Source: Rubripirellula tenax (GTDB lineage: Bacteria > Planctomycetota > Planctomycetia > Pirellulales > Pirellulaceae). From it: a stretch of 64,000 nucleotides of DNA. Position numbers and translations under genes: made by a program. Shown here piece by piece: positions 47,284 to 57,051 of the stretch (position 1 is its first letter; each line of letters starts with the position of its first letter). The stretch is taken from positions 372,594 to 436,593 of the forward strand of contig NZ_SJPW01000008.1 in assembly GCF_007860125.1 (NCBI RefSeq). Reading direction: 5' to 3'. A model generated the notes under the pieces. The model had not been told where the DNA came from and made no database searches. It saw only the letters and a program-made list of their open reading frames with translations.

Positions 47284-48195
47284 GTGACGGAGCCCATTTT
47301 GTCTCATCGGGAGTCGCGAATCGTGGAAGTCGTCATCACCGCCCTGGGGCCCGACAACGTCGGCCTCGCCGACCCCATCATTCACCACGTCACCGGTCGC
47401 GGCGCACGGATCGCTGAGATCCAGATGTATGACCACGACGAAGCCCACCTGTTCGCAATGATCTGTCGCATCGATATTCCCACCGCAGAATACGAACCGT
47501 TGGTGGATGCGATGCGTCAAATCGGCGATCACACTCGATTGGCGATCCGCGTGTGGAGTAGCCAGCGTCGACCCGGCCGAAAGCCGCGACTGGCGATCTG
47601 TGGCACATTCGTCGAACACACGCCTCGTGCGATGCTAGAAGCCATCGCCGACGGCACCATCGACGGCGAAGCCGCCGTGTTGATTTCGAACCGAAAGAAG
47701 CTGGCTGGCTTGGCGGCTGAGTTTGACGTTCCGTATCGGATGATTGGAAATGAACAGGGCGCCGCCGACGACGCGAAAATGGTTCAGGCGTTAGACGATT
47801 TCGACGTCGACTATGTCGTACTGGCTCGCTACATGCGCGTCTTGCCTCCATCGACGTGTTGGCAGTTCGCCGGTGGACGCATCGTCAACTTGCACCATGG
47901 ATTGCTGCCCGGGTTTCCCGGCTTCCGTCCCTATCATGATGCCTACGCCGCCCGCATGTTAACGTTCGGCGCGACGTGCCACTTCATCATTCCCGAACTG
48001 GATGCCGGCAACCAAACCATCAACCAACGCACGTTTTCGGTGTCACCGGGTACGCCCATCGACGACATCATCGCACGCGGCGAACGAGAAAACGAACCGG
48101 AGTGCTTGGTCGAAGGTGTTCGTCGCGTGATCGACCGCGAAGTCGACTTACACTTTCATCGCGTTGTGGCCCGAACCACGAAACGGAGCGATTGA
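47284..48195 (+). CDS. purU: Formyltetrahydrofolate deformylase
   Basis: Protein of 303 residues. An N-terminal ACT-like domain (VVITALGPDNVGLADPI) is followed by a formyltransferase-like catalytic domain with VVLARYMRVL, NLHHGLLPGFPG and a late Asp in LDAGNQTI, matching PurU. It hydrolyses 10-formyl-THF to formate and THF, balancing one-carbon pools and supplying formate. The start is GTG 47284. It is divergent from the YkgJ-family gene. A TAGAAT-like sequence near 47253 could be a -10 box, without a clear partner. Confidence 0.93.
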   Translation: MTEPILSHRESRIVEVVITALGPDNVGLADPIIHHVTGRGARIAEIQMYDHDEAHLFAMICRIDIPTAEYEPLVDAMRQIGDHTRLAIRVWSSQRRPGRKPRLAICGTFVEHTPRAMLEAIADGTIDGEAAVLISNRKKLAGLAAEFDVPYRMIGNEQGAADDAKMVQALDDFDVDYVVLARYMRVLPPSTCWQFAGGRIVNLHHGLLPGFPGFRPYHDAYAARMLTFGATCHFIIPELDAGNQTINQRTFSVSPGTPIDDIIARGERENEPECLVEGVRRVIDREVDLHFHRVVARTTKRSD

Positions 48196-48441
48196 GTCCC
48201 AGGGCTGATCGGTTTTAAATTTTGGGCAACGATCGTCGTGGATCACTCCGCCGTTCCAATGCCTGGAACACGTTGGATTGCGGAGCAAGCCAAGACGATT
48301 CGAACTACCCAGTTTCAAAAACTGATTTGCCCTGACTGAGCCCCGTGCTTAGTTGAATCCGAGCTTGCGATCGGTCAAAGTGGGGGTCACGACGGGATCA
48401 ACAGTTTGCTTTCGCTTGCCAGCGTTCGTTCGGAGACGCCC

Positions 48442-51210
48442 ATGAAACCTTCTGAGAATGCAGCCAAAGTCACCGAAGCGGCGCCATCTTTGCAGCGTCA
48501 GACTTGGCAAGTTGGTTTGTTGGTCGTCGCGATCACGGTGCTGTCGAATCTTCCGTACAAGTACGCGAACTCGGCAAACAGCGGCTATGCGGCGATCGAG
48601 TCGGTTGTCGACTTTCCGATTCAAATGCCCCCAGTACCAAGGATGGCCGGTTGGCCATTCCGATATCTGATTCAGTACCCATCCGACGATGCGTACGCGA
48701 ACCGTTCACCCGTTTCCCGATTTGCCGTCGTCCCCCTGGCAATGAATCTTGGGTTGGCGTTGTTGGTCGCTATCACATTGGCGGTGTATTCCCGTCGTCG
48801 GTCGAACCGGGGCCAGACCGGAGTTCGCACGTTGTCCATCGGCGACCTGCTGGTCTTGACGACGTTTTTGGCCATCGGCTTTGCGTGGTGGCAACACCTG
48901 GGCAGTCTCGCCAAACGCGATGCCGACCTGCAACAACGGATCCGCTCTGCTGGTGGCGGTGTTGCCGTCTCGGCATGGGTTCCTCAATTTCTTGCCGAAC
49001 GGATCCCGTCATCGCTGCGAGATCGCCTCGTTCGAATTCACAGCGTCAGAATCGAGCATCCCAAGATCGACTTACTTCAGTCGATTTTCGAACTCAATGA
49101 ATTGCAAGTGGTCCGTGTCGGAGGCAACGAGTTCGACGAGTCGCAACTGCATTCCCTTGGCAGCAACCCTCATATCTTCGACCTACGCGTCGCCGGTCGT
49201 CCGCTCGACGCCGGCACGATCGAGATGATTCAAAGCCTGCCGAATTTGCGGACACTGAACTTGATGCGGACGAGTGTCGATGCTCAGGACATCCAGGGAC
49301 TGACCGGCATCGAACGATTGAATCTGATCCATAGCGATGTTCGGCCCTCCGAAATCGAAAGACCCGAGTGGTCTCGATCGCTGGTCGAACTGCGAATCGG
49401 ACATCCCGGCCCGGGCGGCGAGCCGGAATCGCTGCTGCTATCGGATTGGCCGCGATTGAAGACGCTGGCCGTTGAGGAGTTCGATACGCTCGCCAATTCG
49501 GATGCGATGACTGTTCGTTTGCAACGGATGCCGATGCTAGAAGAAGTCCGCTTGGACACGTTCCAAAAATTTGCGTTGGAACTCGGCGATCTCCCCAAAC
49601 TGACAAAGCTTTCCGACAGTCAGATTCAATGGGAAGCCCGCGTCCCTCGCGGTGGCAAATCGCCGGGACAGATTTGGTGCAGTACGATCGAGATCCGTAA
49701 CGCGCCGGAATTTGAAGAATTGTATTTTTTCATGCCGGATATGGAACGGTTGATCCTACGGGAGACCCCCAAATTTAAAGGCGCATTCGTTGGCGCTTAT
49801 TACAAGACTTATAGAAACCAACCCTACGAAACAAACATCAAACCCGCGGCCATCCAGGCAGTCTTGGAAGGATTGGGGGCAAGCGACGGTCCCGAGCTTA
49901 TCGACTTGGACGCTGTGCCGCTGGCAAACGCCGACCTGTCGCCGCTGGCAAAGAACGCCCGCATCCGTGATCTTCGTTTGTCCCAAACCGGAACCACACT
50001 GAAGCAGTGGAAATCTCTTGAAGACCTAACCGAATTGGTTCGCCTGGACCTGCACGAATCGCAAAGCGACGAAAAAGCCCTCGGCTGGATTCTCGATACG
50101 TTTCCGAAACTCCAGCATCTAAGTATTTCGCCAAAAAATGATGACAACTTTTTCATGCGATCGAACGAGACGACACTTGAAATCGTTGACCATGCCAGCA
50201 TTCGCGAACTGGATCTAAAACCGTTTTCGACCGAGATTTTTGGCGATGTTCGTATATTCAATTCGCCGTCATTGTCGATCGCACTTTCGCTCGGCTATGT
50301 CCGAAAACTGGAAATTATCGGTGCGAATTCGATCGCGGGATTGTCATTGCAAAGCCCGTTTCCCGAGAACGCGACGATCGAGCGACTGGATTCGGCAAAT
50401 TTTTTCGCCGTCGGCGGACCGGGCGTGACGGACAAAACCACAGAGGCGATTGAGGGTTGCAAGACGATGGACACGCTGACGCTGGCCTACCCGAACCTTT
50501 CGACCGAGGCGATCGAACGACTACCAATCGGTCCGACAACATCGTCGCTGAGCTTGCCCGGCACGTTGGTCACGGACGAAATCGCATTGAAGTGGCCGAA
50601 ACTTCCCTTCGTAAAACACTTGGATTTTCGAGACACAGCCATCACCGAAAAGACAATCAATCATTTGTGCAGCGGTGGCATACCGTATCGAATGGTCCTC
50701 GATCGCACAAAAGTGGATGTGAGCGACATCTCAAAATCAATGGACTTTTCTCAATTGAAGGCACTCTCGCTGGCGAACGTCAACATCGGCGGCGAAACGA
50801 TGAAGCGGATCCTCAAAGACGCTTCCCTAGAGTACTTGAACCTTTCCGGCAACACGCTCGACGACGATCTGTTGTCGGCTCTGATCGCCAGCGCCGGGAG
50901 ACTTGAAATTTTGGTGATGCGTGACTGCACCGTCGATGAAAAGAAGTTCACCGAACTGGCCAATCAAACTCGCATCGTATTCGACATCGATGGCACTGAT
51001 TTTCCAACCGCGTTGATGACGCGACTTTTGTCGTCCCAGCGAATCGTCGAAGTCGAGCAGTGGCAGATGCAAAAGGCAATCACTCAACAGCAACAGTCCG
51101 GTCAATCCATGCAATGGTTTCGATTCGGTGCTGCACCAACGGATGCGTTGATCGACATCGACCGATTCGCCGACCTATACAACCAAGTCTCTGCACCGGA
51201 GCCCCTATGA
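48442..51210 (+). CDS. Large membrane protein with leucine-rich repeats
   Basis: Protein of 922 residues. Three hydrophobic segments lie within the first 165 residues (about 30-50, 97-120 and 137-155). The rest is a long leucine-rich array, for example LPNLRTLNLMRTSVDAQDIQGL and, near the C-terminus, LEYLNLSGNTLDDDLLSALI, with units of 22-25 residues typical of ribonuclease-inhibitor-like repeats. ATG 48442 (MKPSENAAK) precedes the first membrane helix; an upstream start 12 codons earlier is less likely. Its stop overlaps the ATG of the next lipoprotein gene (ATGA), so the pair is coupled. Function unknown; surface recognition or envelope scaffolding is possible. Confidence 0.82.
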   Translation: MKPSENAAKVTEAAPSLQRQTWQVGLLVVAITVLSNLPYKYANSANSGYAAIESVVDFPIQMPPVPRMAGWPFRYLIQYPSDDAYANRSPVSRFAVVPLAMNLGLALLVAITLAVYSRRRSNRGQTGVRTLSIGDLLVLTTFLAIGFAWWQHLGSLAKRDADLQQRIRSAGGGVAVSAWVPQFLAERIPSSLRDRLVRIHSVRIEHPKIDLLQSIFELNELQVVRVGGNEFDESQLHSLGSNPHIFDLRVAGRPLDAGTIEMIQSLPNLRTLNLMRTSVDAQDIQGLTGIERLNLIHSDVRPSEIERPEWSRSLVELRIGHPGPGGEPESLLLSDWPRLKTLAVEEFDTLANSDAMTVRLQRMPMLEEVRLDTFQKFALELGDLPKLTKLSDSQIQWEARVPRGGKSPGQIWCSTIEIRNAPEFEELYFFMPDMERLILRETPKFKGAFVGAYYKTYRNQPYETNIKPAAIQAVLEGLGASDGPELIDLDAVPLANADLSPLAKNARIRDLRLSQTGTTLKQWKSLEDLTELVRLDLHESQSDEKALGWILDTFPKLQHLSISPKNDDNFFMRSNETTLEIVDHASIRELDLKPFSTEIFGDVRIFNSPSLSIALSLGYVRKLEIIGANSIAGLSLQSPFPENATIERLDSANFFAVGGPGVTDKTTEAIEGCKTMDTLTLAYPNLSTEAIERLPIGPTTSSLSLPGTLVTDEIALKWPKLPFVKHLDFRDTAITEKTINHLCSGGIPYRMVLDRTKVDVSDISKSMDFSQLKALSLANVNIGGETMKRILKDASLEYLNLSGNTLDDDLLSALIASAGRLEILVMRDCTVDEKKFTELANQTRIVFDIDGTDFPTALMTRLLSSQRIVEVEQWQMQKAITQQQQSGQSMQWFRFGAAPTDALIDIDRFADLYNQVSAPEPL

Positions 51211-53453
51211 TCACTCCGAAAATGTTGACACGGATGCTGCTAGCTGCAACCGGATTCATCGCAGTGACCGGTTGCGGCGATCCGATTTACGACTCCAATC
51301 CGTGGCGTCCATCGTCCACGGCCTTGGCAACAAATACTTCCGAAGTCGACGCGAGCTCGGAAAAGTACCAGTGGCCATTGGTGGGCACTGGGTACGTGAT
51401 CGCGAAGCCCGTTCCAATGGCTTACGTGACGGCCTTCGACGAAAAACTGCAGGTGCCGGATCGGACAACCGCCGAAACCGTCCCTTGGTCCAGCGAAGGA
51501 CTTTCCGATCAAGCCAAGCGTTATCTGGAGGATGCCTTTGCGACCCACTCTTCCGAATTCACACCCACTGTGACGTTGGATCCGAAAAGCTTTGTGGGGC
51601 CACAAGCGTTCGATGTTTCCGTCGACGGGACACGAATGATCGTGATCGACGATCAAGGTCTGGCGATGTATCGGACCGACGACGGAAAGTTGCTGGGGCA
51701 CCGTGACTTGCCGCCAGCGTTCCAAAGCGGCGCCAACGCCGCCAAAGCAATCCGGTTCTGTGGTACCAGCAAGGACATGCTAGTAGCGTCGGATGCGTTG
51801 ATCGTTCGGATCAGCAGCAAAGACGGCTCGGAAATCGGCCGCTGCGACGGAATTGGCGAGCCCATTATTCATTGGCAGGTCACCGACGATGACGAATCCA
51901 TGATGATGCTGGGCGAGTCCGGGAAAATGCACGGCGGTGATCCGCAATTGACGTCGGTCGAAGCCTACCACGTCGGTCAACGCATCACGTTGCGGGCAGC
52001 CTCGCTCAGCCCCGACGGCAAACGCATCGCGACCGTCGTCGATTCGAAACCGCGCATCTATTTGTTGAAGAACCATCGCATCGTCGATCAAATCGATCCG
52101 CCCAAAAACGTGCAACTGGATCCGAACATCTCGATCGCCTGTGGGCACAACAGCGACGCTTGGTCCGATGGCGACGGAATCGCGTATCATGTGACCGACC
52201 GTGACGAACCGGACAATCTTTATGCTTATCGAATGAATTGGAAACCGATTCAAATTTCGATGATGAAACAAGCTGACGACTATTTCAGCCCGCTGATTTG
52301 CGTGGCACATCGAATTGTTGACGGTCGCAAGCAAGTCATTCTGTTCAGCCACTATGCATATGGTCGCGGCCACTCCCTGCCCATCGTGTTGCCCGAAGTG
52401 CCGATCCGGTTTTCCCACAGCCGCGCCGGCGACGTCGTTGCCGTCTGTGACGGTCGAGGCATCTCGGTTGGTCCACGACATCCGTTTGCCCCCACCTCGC
52501 CAATTTTCACGAAACAATTGGTGGTCAAATCGATGAACGATGCCGATTTCGATTCAATCGATCGGATGATGGCGATCATCAAAACTCAGTCGCGATTTTG
52601 CTTTCGTCGCACGCCGGAAGAACTCCGCAGTGCCCTGATCGATGCCATCGCGAATCGCTGGAACGCGTCCGAGGGAAGCGACGAAGAGGCCGCGAAAGAA
52701 GAATTGGTCCGATTCCAAAAGTGGCTCGACGACGGCAGCGAGACGGCGATCGCCGCGAATGGACTTCGCTTGTATCGCCTGGCTTGGCAAGAACGACAGA
52801 AGACCGAATCTGGCCGCGGCGGCCAGTCGAACTGGGACAGTTACAAGCAGAAGTGTGTCGAGGCGCGTGACGCGCTGAAAAAAATCTGCGACGGCCCGTC
52901 CCCACCCCTTCAAGCGCTCGATACGCTGATTCAGACCACCCTGGAAACCAATGGCAAACTCGAGGACGTGGATGTCTATTGCGAAAAGGCATGCCGACTC
53001 TATCCGGGCGAGGCGACGCCTCATCGTGCGCTCAGCTTCAAGCTCTTACCGCAATGGTTCGGTGAACCGGGTACGGCACTTAGTTTGGCGCCCGCGGTTG
53101 CAAATCTTCATGAACGGCCCGTGTCGGATCTGCTGTACACGAAACTGACGGCGTATTTGGTTTTCAACATACAGAGCGGCGATCCTGCGTCATGGCGTTC
53201 TTATGATCCCATCCGCATCTCGCGTGGAATCGACGAATGGATCCGCTGTAACGAACTCGCCAGTGACGATCTTTGGAATCTTTGGCTGTACCTAGTCTTC
53301 AATCACAGTGATCCTGAGACGGCAAACCGACTGCTGAACTACTTGTTAGAAACCGATTCAGCTCCACCGAGCCAGTACACGGGCGCTCGGTTTGCGCAGC
53401 ATCTAAGCACGATTGATGCCGCCGTAACAGCAGCCCACCAGACGGCGAAGTGA
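51207..53453 (+). CDS. Large lipoprotein, beta-propeller-like, partner of the LRR protein
   Basis: Protein of 748 residues with a lipoprotein signal: MLLAATGFIAVTGC, modified Cys23. Residues 150-430 contain propeller-like strands (FDVSVDGTRMIVIDDQG, then ASLSPDGKRIATVVDSKPRIY), consistent with a WD40/PQQ-type fold. The second half (450-748) is helical, with TPR-like character near 560-740. No catalytic motif is evident. ATG 51207 lies in the ATGA overlap with the LRR gene. The coupling implies the two proteins act together at the envelope. Not recognised as a named family. Confidence 0.8.
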   Translation: MITPKMLTRMLLAATGFIAVTGCGDPIYDSNPWRPSSTALATNTSEVDASSEKYQWPLVGTGYVIAKPVPMAYVTAFDEKLQVPDRTTAETVPWSSEGLSDQAKRYLEDAFATHSSEFTPTVTLDPKSFVGPQAFDVSVDGTRMIVIDDQGLAMYRTDDGKLLGHRDLPPAFQSGANAAKAIRFCGTSKDMLVASDALIVRISSKDGSEIGRCDGIGEPIIHWQVTDDDESMMMLGESGKMHGGDPQLTSVEAYHVGQRITLRAASLSPDGKRIATVVDSKPRIYLLKNHRIVDQIDPPKNVQLDPNISIACGHNSDAWSDGDGIAYHVTDRDEPDNLYAYRMNWKPIQISMMKQADDYFSPLICVAHRIVDGRKQVILFSHYAYGRGHSLPIVLPEVPIRFSHSRAGDVVAVCDGRGISVGPRHPFAPTSPIFTKQLVVKSMNDADFDSIDRMMAIIKTQSRFCFRRTPEELRSALIDAIANRWNASEGSDEEAAKEELVRFQKWLDDGSETAIAANGLRLYRLAWQERQKTESGRGGQSNWDSYKQKCVEARDALKKICDGPSPPLQALDTLIQTTLETNGKLEDVDVYCEKACRLYPGEATPHRALSFKLLPQWFGEPGTALSLAPAVANLHERPVSDLLYTKLTAYLVFNIQSGDPASWRSYDPIRISRGIDEWIRCNELASDDLWNLWLYLVFNHSDPETANRLLNYLLETDSAPPSQYTGARFAQHLSTIDAAVTAAHQTAK

Positions 53454-53520
53454 CCGAAATCAGCCTGTGTTCGCTTTGCTTGGCGTCCGTTCGCTTGACT
53501 GCTATTTGGATGATTGCTGT

Positions 53521-54300
53521 TTAGGTTCCCGGGGCCTCGGCGGCTTTTTCTTCGGCCGAACTGGCCTTCAAGTAGCGTGGCACCAAGATCATTGGGTCGG
53601 TGAAATCCCCCCTGGCTGCGGCCAGATTCCCCAGGATTCCGACACCGATCGCGTCGCATGTCCCTTCGAGTCGGCGATCTTCGGCATCGCCGAATGGCTT
53701 GGCGTCACCCGCAAGCGCCAACGGCGTATTATCCGAACCGACCGCAGTGGGCAGGTCGGATCGGAACTCCGACAAGCTGCGGACGCCAACACAGTCTGGG
53801 ATCGCCGACCAATCGTTCAGATCGCTAGTCGCAGATGGCAGCAGCATTCTCCTCGTGAATCGGCCCTCGAAAACCTGGCCGCGAAACGCATCGAGGGCGA
53901 CCAAAACTTCTCCCAACTCCGGGTCCGCGTGAAATCGGGCAGCGGCGATCGCGGCGAGTGAATCAACGGAAACCAGCGGAATCCCCAGCGCGTAGCACAG
54001 CGATTTTGCCGTCGTTACGCCGATTCTTAAGCCCGTAAACGAGCCCGGGCCAGATGCGACGGAAACAAAATCGATGCTCTGACCCGACGATTTTACGCCC
54101 TCTAAGATCGAACCGATCACGGTCGTGAGGGTTGCGGCAGATCGCTGGCTTGGATCAAGGGAGACGGAATCAAGGACACGATCCTTCAAAAAAAGCGCCA
54201 CCGACCCCGCTCTTGATGTCGTCTCGATCGCCAGTTGCAGGCTATGCTGTGCACCGCGGGATGAAGCGCGAGGATCGCCACTGGTGGGATTGTCGTTCAA
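53521..54300 (-). CDS. tsaB: tRNA threonylcarbamoyladenosine protein TsaB
   Basis: Protein of 259 residues. The N-terminus has LQLAIETTSRAGSVAL and the family motif ASGPGSFTGLRIGVTTAK. TsaB is the dimerisation partner of TsaD and TsaE in making t6A at position 37 of ANN-decoding tRNAs. The start is TTG 54300, supported by a GAGGGA ribosome site nine bases upstream and by the lack of an ATG near the ASKHA strand. It is divergent from the phosphoesterase gene at 54374 with 73 bases between. Confidence 0.93.
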   Translation of the reverse strand: MNDNPTSGDPRASSRGAQHSLQLAIETTSRAGSVALFLKDRVLDSVSLDPSQRSAATLTTVIGSILEGVKSSGQSIDFVSVASGPGSFTGLRIGVTTAKSLCYALGIPLVSVDSLAAIAAARFHADPELGEVLVALDAFRGQVFEGRFTRRMLLPSATSDLNDWSAIPDCVGVRSLSEFRSDLPTAVGSDNTPLALAGDAKPFGDAEDRRLEGTCDAIGVGILGNLAAARGDFTDPMILVPRYLKASSAEEKAAEAPGT

Positions 54301-54373
54301 TTTTTATTCCCTCTACAATTCGGGTTGGACCGTTTGTCCAACGTCAACTCCATTGCTGCCCAGGAAATCACCG

Positions 54374-55132
54374 GTGAAGCGAGCGCTCATTAGCGACATC
54401 CACGGAAACCTCGAGGCTCTCGAGGCGGTCCTGGCCGATATTGAGACGATGTCGGTCGACGAGATTTACTGTCTCGGTGATATCATCGGCTACGGCCCCA
54501 ATCCTTGCGAGTGCCTTGATCTGGTCATTCGACACTGCAAGGCGACAATCTTGGGAAATCACGACCAGGCCGCGCTTTTCGACCCGGACGGATTCAATCC
54601 GATGGCGTTGCAGGCGATCTACTGGACACGCGACCAATTGGACAACGGCCCCGGTTCGCCGGCCCAGGTCAACAAGCGATGGGACTTTCTTGGCGAACTG
54701 CCGCGCCAGATCGACGAAGGTGACTACAAATTTGTCCACGGTTCGCCACGCGACCCCACTAACGAGTACGTGTTCCCCGAGTACGTGTTCGATACGCGGA
54801 AAATGGAAATCCTATTCGGCAAAGTCACCCAGTTTTGTTTCATGGGGCATACGCACTTGCCCGGCGTGTTCACGACTGAGTGTGAATTCATTTCGCCCGA
54901 CGAATGCGACCACGTCTATAAATTGGGCCGCGACAAACTGCTGATCAACGTCGGCAGCGTGGGACAACCTCGCGACGACAACAATCGATCGTGCTATGTC
55001 ATCGTCGACACCGATGAAATGTCGTTGACCTACCGCCGGGTTGACTATGATCGAGACAAAACCGCTAACAAGATCTACAACGTGCCTGACCTGTCCGATG
55101 CGTTGGGCGATCGGCTAAAACACGGTCGCTGA
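54374..55132 (+). CDS. YfcE-like calcineurin phosphoesterase, copy 1
   Basis: Protein of 252 residues of the metallophosphoesterase-2 group. All dinuclear metal motifs are present: SDIHGNLEAL, CLGDIIGYGPNP, LGNHDQAAL, VHGSPRDPTNEYVFPE and GHTHLPG. The start is GTG 54374 with AGGAAA seven bases upstream; the frame is open further left but only antisense to tsaB. A close paralogue follows 50 bases later in the same direction, sharing the same order of motifs, so the pair arose by tandem duplication. Such enzymes hydrolyse phosphodiesters; the substrate is unknown. Confidence 0.9.
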   Translation: MKRALISDIHGNLEALEAVLADIETMSVDEIYCLGDIIGYGPNPCECLDLVIRHCKATILGNHDQAALFDPDGFNPMALQAIYWTRDQLDNGPGSPAQVNKRWDFLGELPRQIDEGDYKFVHGSPRDPTNEYVFPEYVFDTRKMEILFGKVTQFCFMGHTHLPGVFTTECEFISPDECDHVYKLGRDKLLINVGSVGQPRDDNNRSCYVIVDTDEMSLTYRRVDYDRDKTANKIYNVPDLSDALGDRLKHGR

Positions 55133-55182
55133 TTTCGATCGGTCGTCGTTCCTTCACTCCCGCTTTCCGCATCGCAAAAACT

Positions 55183-55941
55183 GTGACACGCACCGCGATT
55201 CTCAGCGACATCCACGGCAACTTGGCCGCACTCGAAGCCGTCCTCGAAGACGTTCGTGGCGAGAACGTGGACCGAATCGTTTGCCTGGGTGATGTGATCG
55301 GATACGGACCATCACCCTGCCAATGCCTGGACAAGGTGATGGAGTTTGATTTTTGTGTCTTAGGGAATCACGACAGCAGTGCGCTGTTCGATCCCGAAGG
55401 CTTTAACATGGCGGCCGAGCAGGCGATCTTTTGGACTCGGTCCCAAATCGAATGCGGCCCCGATGGCCCCGAAGCCAGCAAGCGACGGATGAAATACCTG
55501 TGTTCGCTGCCGCGACTGGTCGAAGAAGATCGCGCGATGTTCGTTCACGGTTCGCCGCGCAGCCCAACCAACGAATACGTTTTTCCAGAAGACACTCAAA
55601 ATGTCAAGAAAATGGAGAAACTCTTCTCGCTGGTAACGCACGTTTGCTTTCAAGGCCACACGCATGTGCCCGGCGTCTTCACCAACGATTTGCGATTTGT
55701 CCGCCCAATCGACACAGGCTCGGGCTACGTTGTCTCGGATCCACAGCAGCGTTTTCTCATCAATGTCGGCAGCGTCGGACAACCGCGCGACGGTGATTCG
55801 CGAAGTTGCTACGCCATCTACGACGAAGAACGTGTCGAATTTCGCCGCGTGGTCTATGACGTCGAACGGACCGTCCAAGCGATCGAGGCCGAGCCCGACT
55901 TGGATGACCTATTGGGATATCGGTTGCGCGAAGGCAGATAG
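55183..55941 (+). CDS. YfcE-like calcineurin phosphoesterase, copy 2
   Basis: Protein of 252 residues, the same length as the preceding gene and similar throughout: LSDIHGNLAALEAVL, CLGDVIGYGPSPCQCL, LGNHDSSALFDPEGFN, HGSPRSPTNEYVFPED and GHTHVPGVF. All metal ligands are retained, so both copies are probably active. Divergence is greatest in the central helix and the C-terminal third. The start is GTG 55183 before TRTAILSD. It converges with the LRR gene at 55963 with only 21 bases between stops. Confidence 0.9.
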   Translation: MTRTAILSDIHGNLAALEAVLEDVRGENVDRIVCLGDVIGYGPSPCQCLDKVMEFDFCVLGNHDSSALFDPEGFNMAAEQAIFWTRSQIECGPDGPEASKRRMKYLCSLPRLVEEDRAMFVHGSPRSPTNEYVFPEDTQNVKKMEKLFSLVTHVCFQGHTHVPGVFTNDLRFVRPIDTGSGYVVSDPQQRFLINVGSVGQPRDGDSRSCYAIYDEERVEFRRVVYDVERTVQAIEAEPDLDDLLGYRLREGR

Positions 55942-55962
55942 CACGCAGCGACGATCAAGTGG

Positions 55963-56916
55963 CTATCGATCGAAGACGTCAACGCCGAAAGATTCGAGCT
56001 CGGTGACATGCTTCGCTTTCGCTTTCTCGTCGATTGGGTTTTCTCCCAAATAGACTTCTAGGTAGGGCGAGAATCGTCGGTCGCGCTCAAAGTCTTTCTT
56101 GCACATGTCGACCAACGGCCCAAGATCTTTGACGCGGTTACGCGACATCATCAACATGTCCAGCTCGTTCAAAGTGGACAACGGTTGCAGCGACTCGACT
56201 TCGTTCCCCGAAATATCCAACGACGTCAGCCAACCGAATTTAGCAAGGGGCGACAGGTCGTTGATTCGATTGTTGGATACATCCAAGGACCACACTTTGG
56301 TCAGGCTAGAAAGCGGATCCAGTTTCGACACTTGGTTGTCGGCAACATAAAGCGTGCGAAGATTCGACATCGCCTCGAGCGCGGTTAGATCATCGACTTG
56401 GTTGCCGGAAAGATCCAGCAACTGCATCGACACCAACTTTTCGAGCGGCTTGAGGGCTTTGATTTTGTTGCCCGCCAGCGTGACGGACTGCAAACGCAAC
56501 AGCCCAGCGATGGGCGTCAGGTCGCTGATTTGATTGTCTTCCAGATCCAACATCATCAGCGACTTGCAGTGCTCCAGGCCGCTGAGGTTTTTGATCTGCT
56601 TGCCCTTGCCAATCACGCGTGAAATGTTGGCGACGTCGGACGCCGCGATGGGTGCCTGACTGTTTCGCTTCGCGAATACCTCGGCGCGGACGGCTTCCTC
56701 AAGATTCTTGTCCGCGAAGATGGAAACCTCCGGCGGCGACTCGGGCTTTGCTTCGCTTTTGGCTTCGGGCGTTCCTTCCGCAGGCTTTACGACGGCAGGC
56801 TTGTCCTTTGCCGCTTTCTTGCCCTTCTTTTTCGGCGGATCATCGGCGAGCGAGGAATGGACGAGGACCAATGTCAACAAAAGAAACGTTGCAGAGGAGT
56901 TTGCAGAAAATCGCAT
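55963..56916 (-). CDS. Secreted leucine-rich repeat protein
   Basis: Protein of 317 residues with a signal peptide (MRFSANSSATFLLLTLVLVHSSLAD), a Lys/Pro/Ala/Glu-rich linker (residues 28-70), and an internalin-like leucine-rich array from about residue 105 to 290, with 22-residue units such as LMMLDLEDNQISDLTPIAGL. A short C-terminal cap with charged residues follows. Lack of a membrane anchor suggests a periplasmic or secreted ligand-binding protein. ATG 56916 fits the signal peptide; an earlier alternative start is less convincing. Confidence 0.84.
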   Translation of the reverse strand: MRFSANSSATFLLLTLVLVHSSLADDPPKKKGKKAAKDKPAVVKPAEGTPEAKSEAKPESPPEVSIFADKNLEEAVRAEVFAKRNSQAPIAASDVANISRVIGKGKQIKNLSGLEHCKSLMMLDLEDNQISDLTPIAGLLRLQSVTLAGNKIKALKPLEKLVSMQLLDLSGNQVDDLTALEAMSNLRTLYVADNQVSKLDPLSSLTKVWSLDVSNNRINDLSPLAKFGWLTSLDISGNEVESLQPLSTLNELDMLMMSRNRVKDLGPLVDMCKKDFERDRRFSPYLEVYLGENPIDEKAKAKHVTELESFGVDVFDR

Positions 56917-57051
56917 GGCGGGTCGGCACGCATAAATGGAGGGAAGCTGGCTTGAACAACTTCCCACCATTGTAAATCACTGAGCGATCGGATGTCCCGG
57001 GGGTGGTACATCCTCTAGGTCGAGTGCTTTGCTCGCAGATAGATGTCCCGA

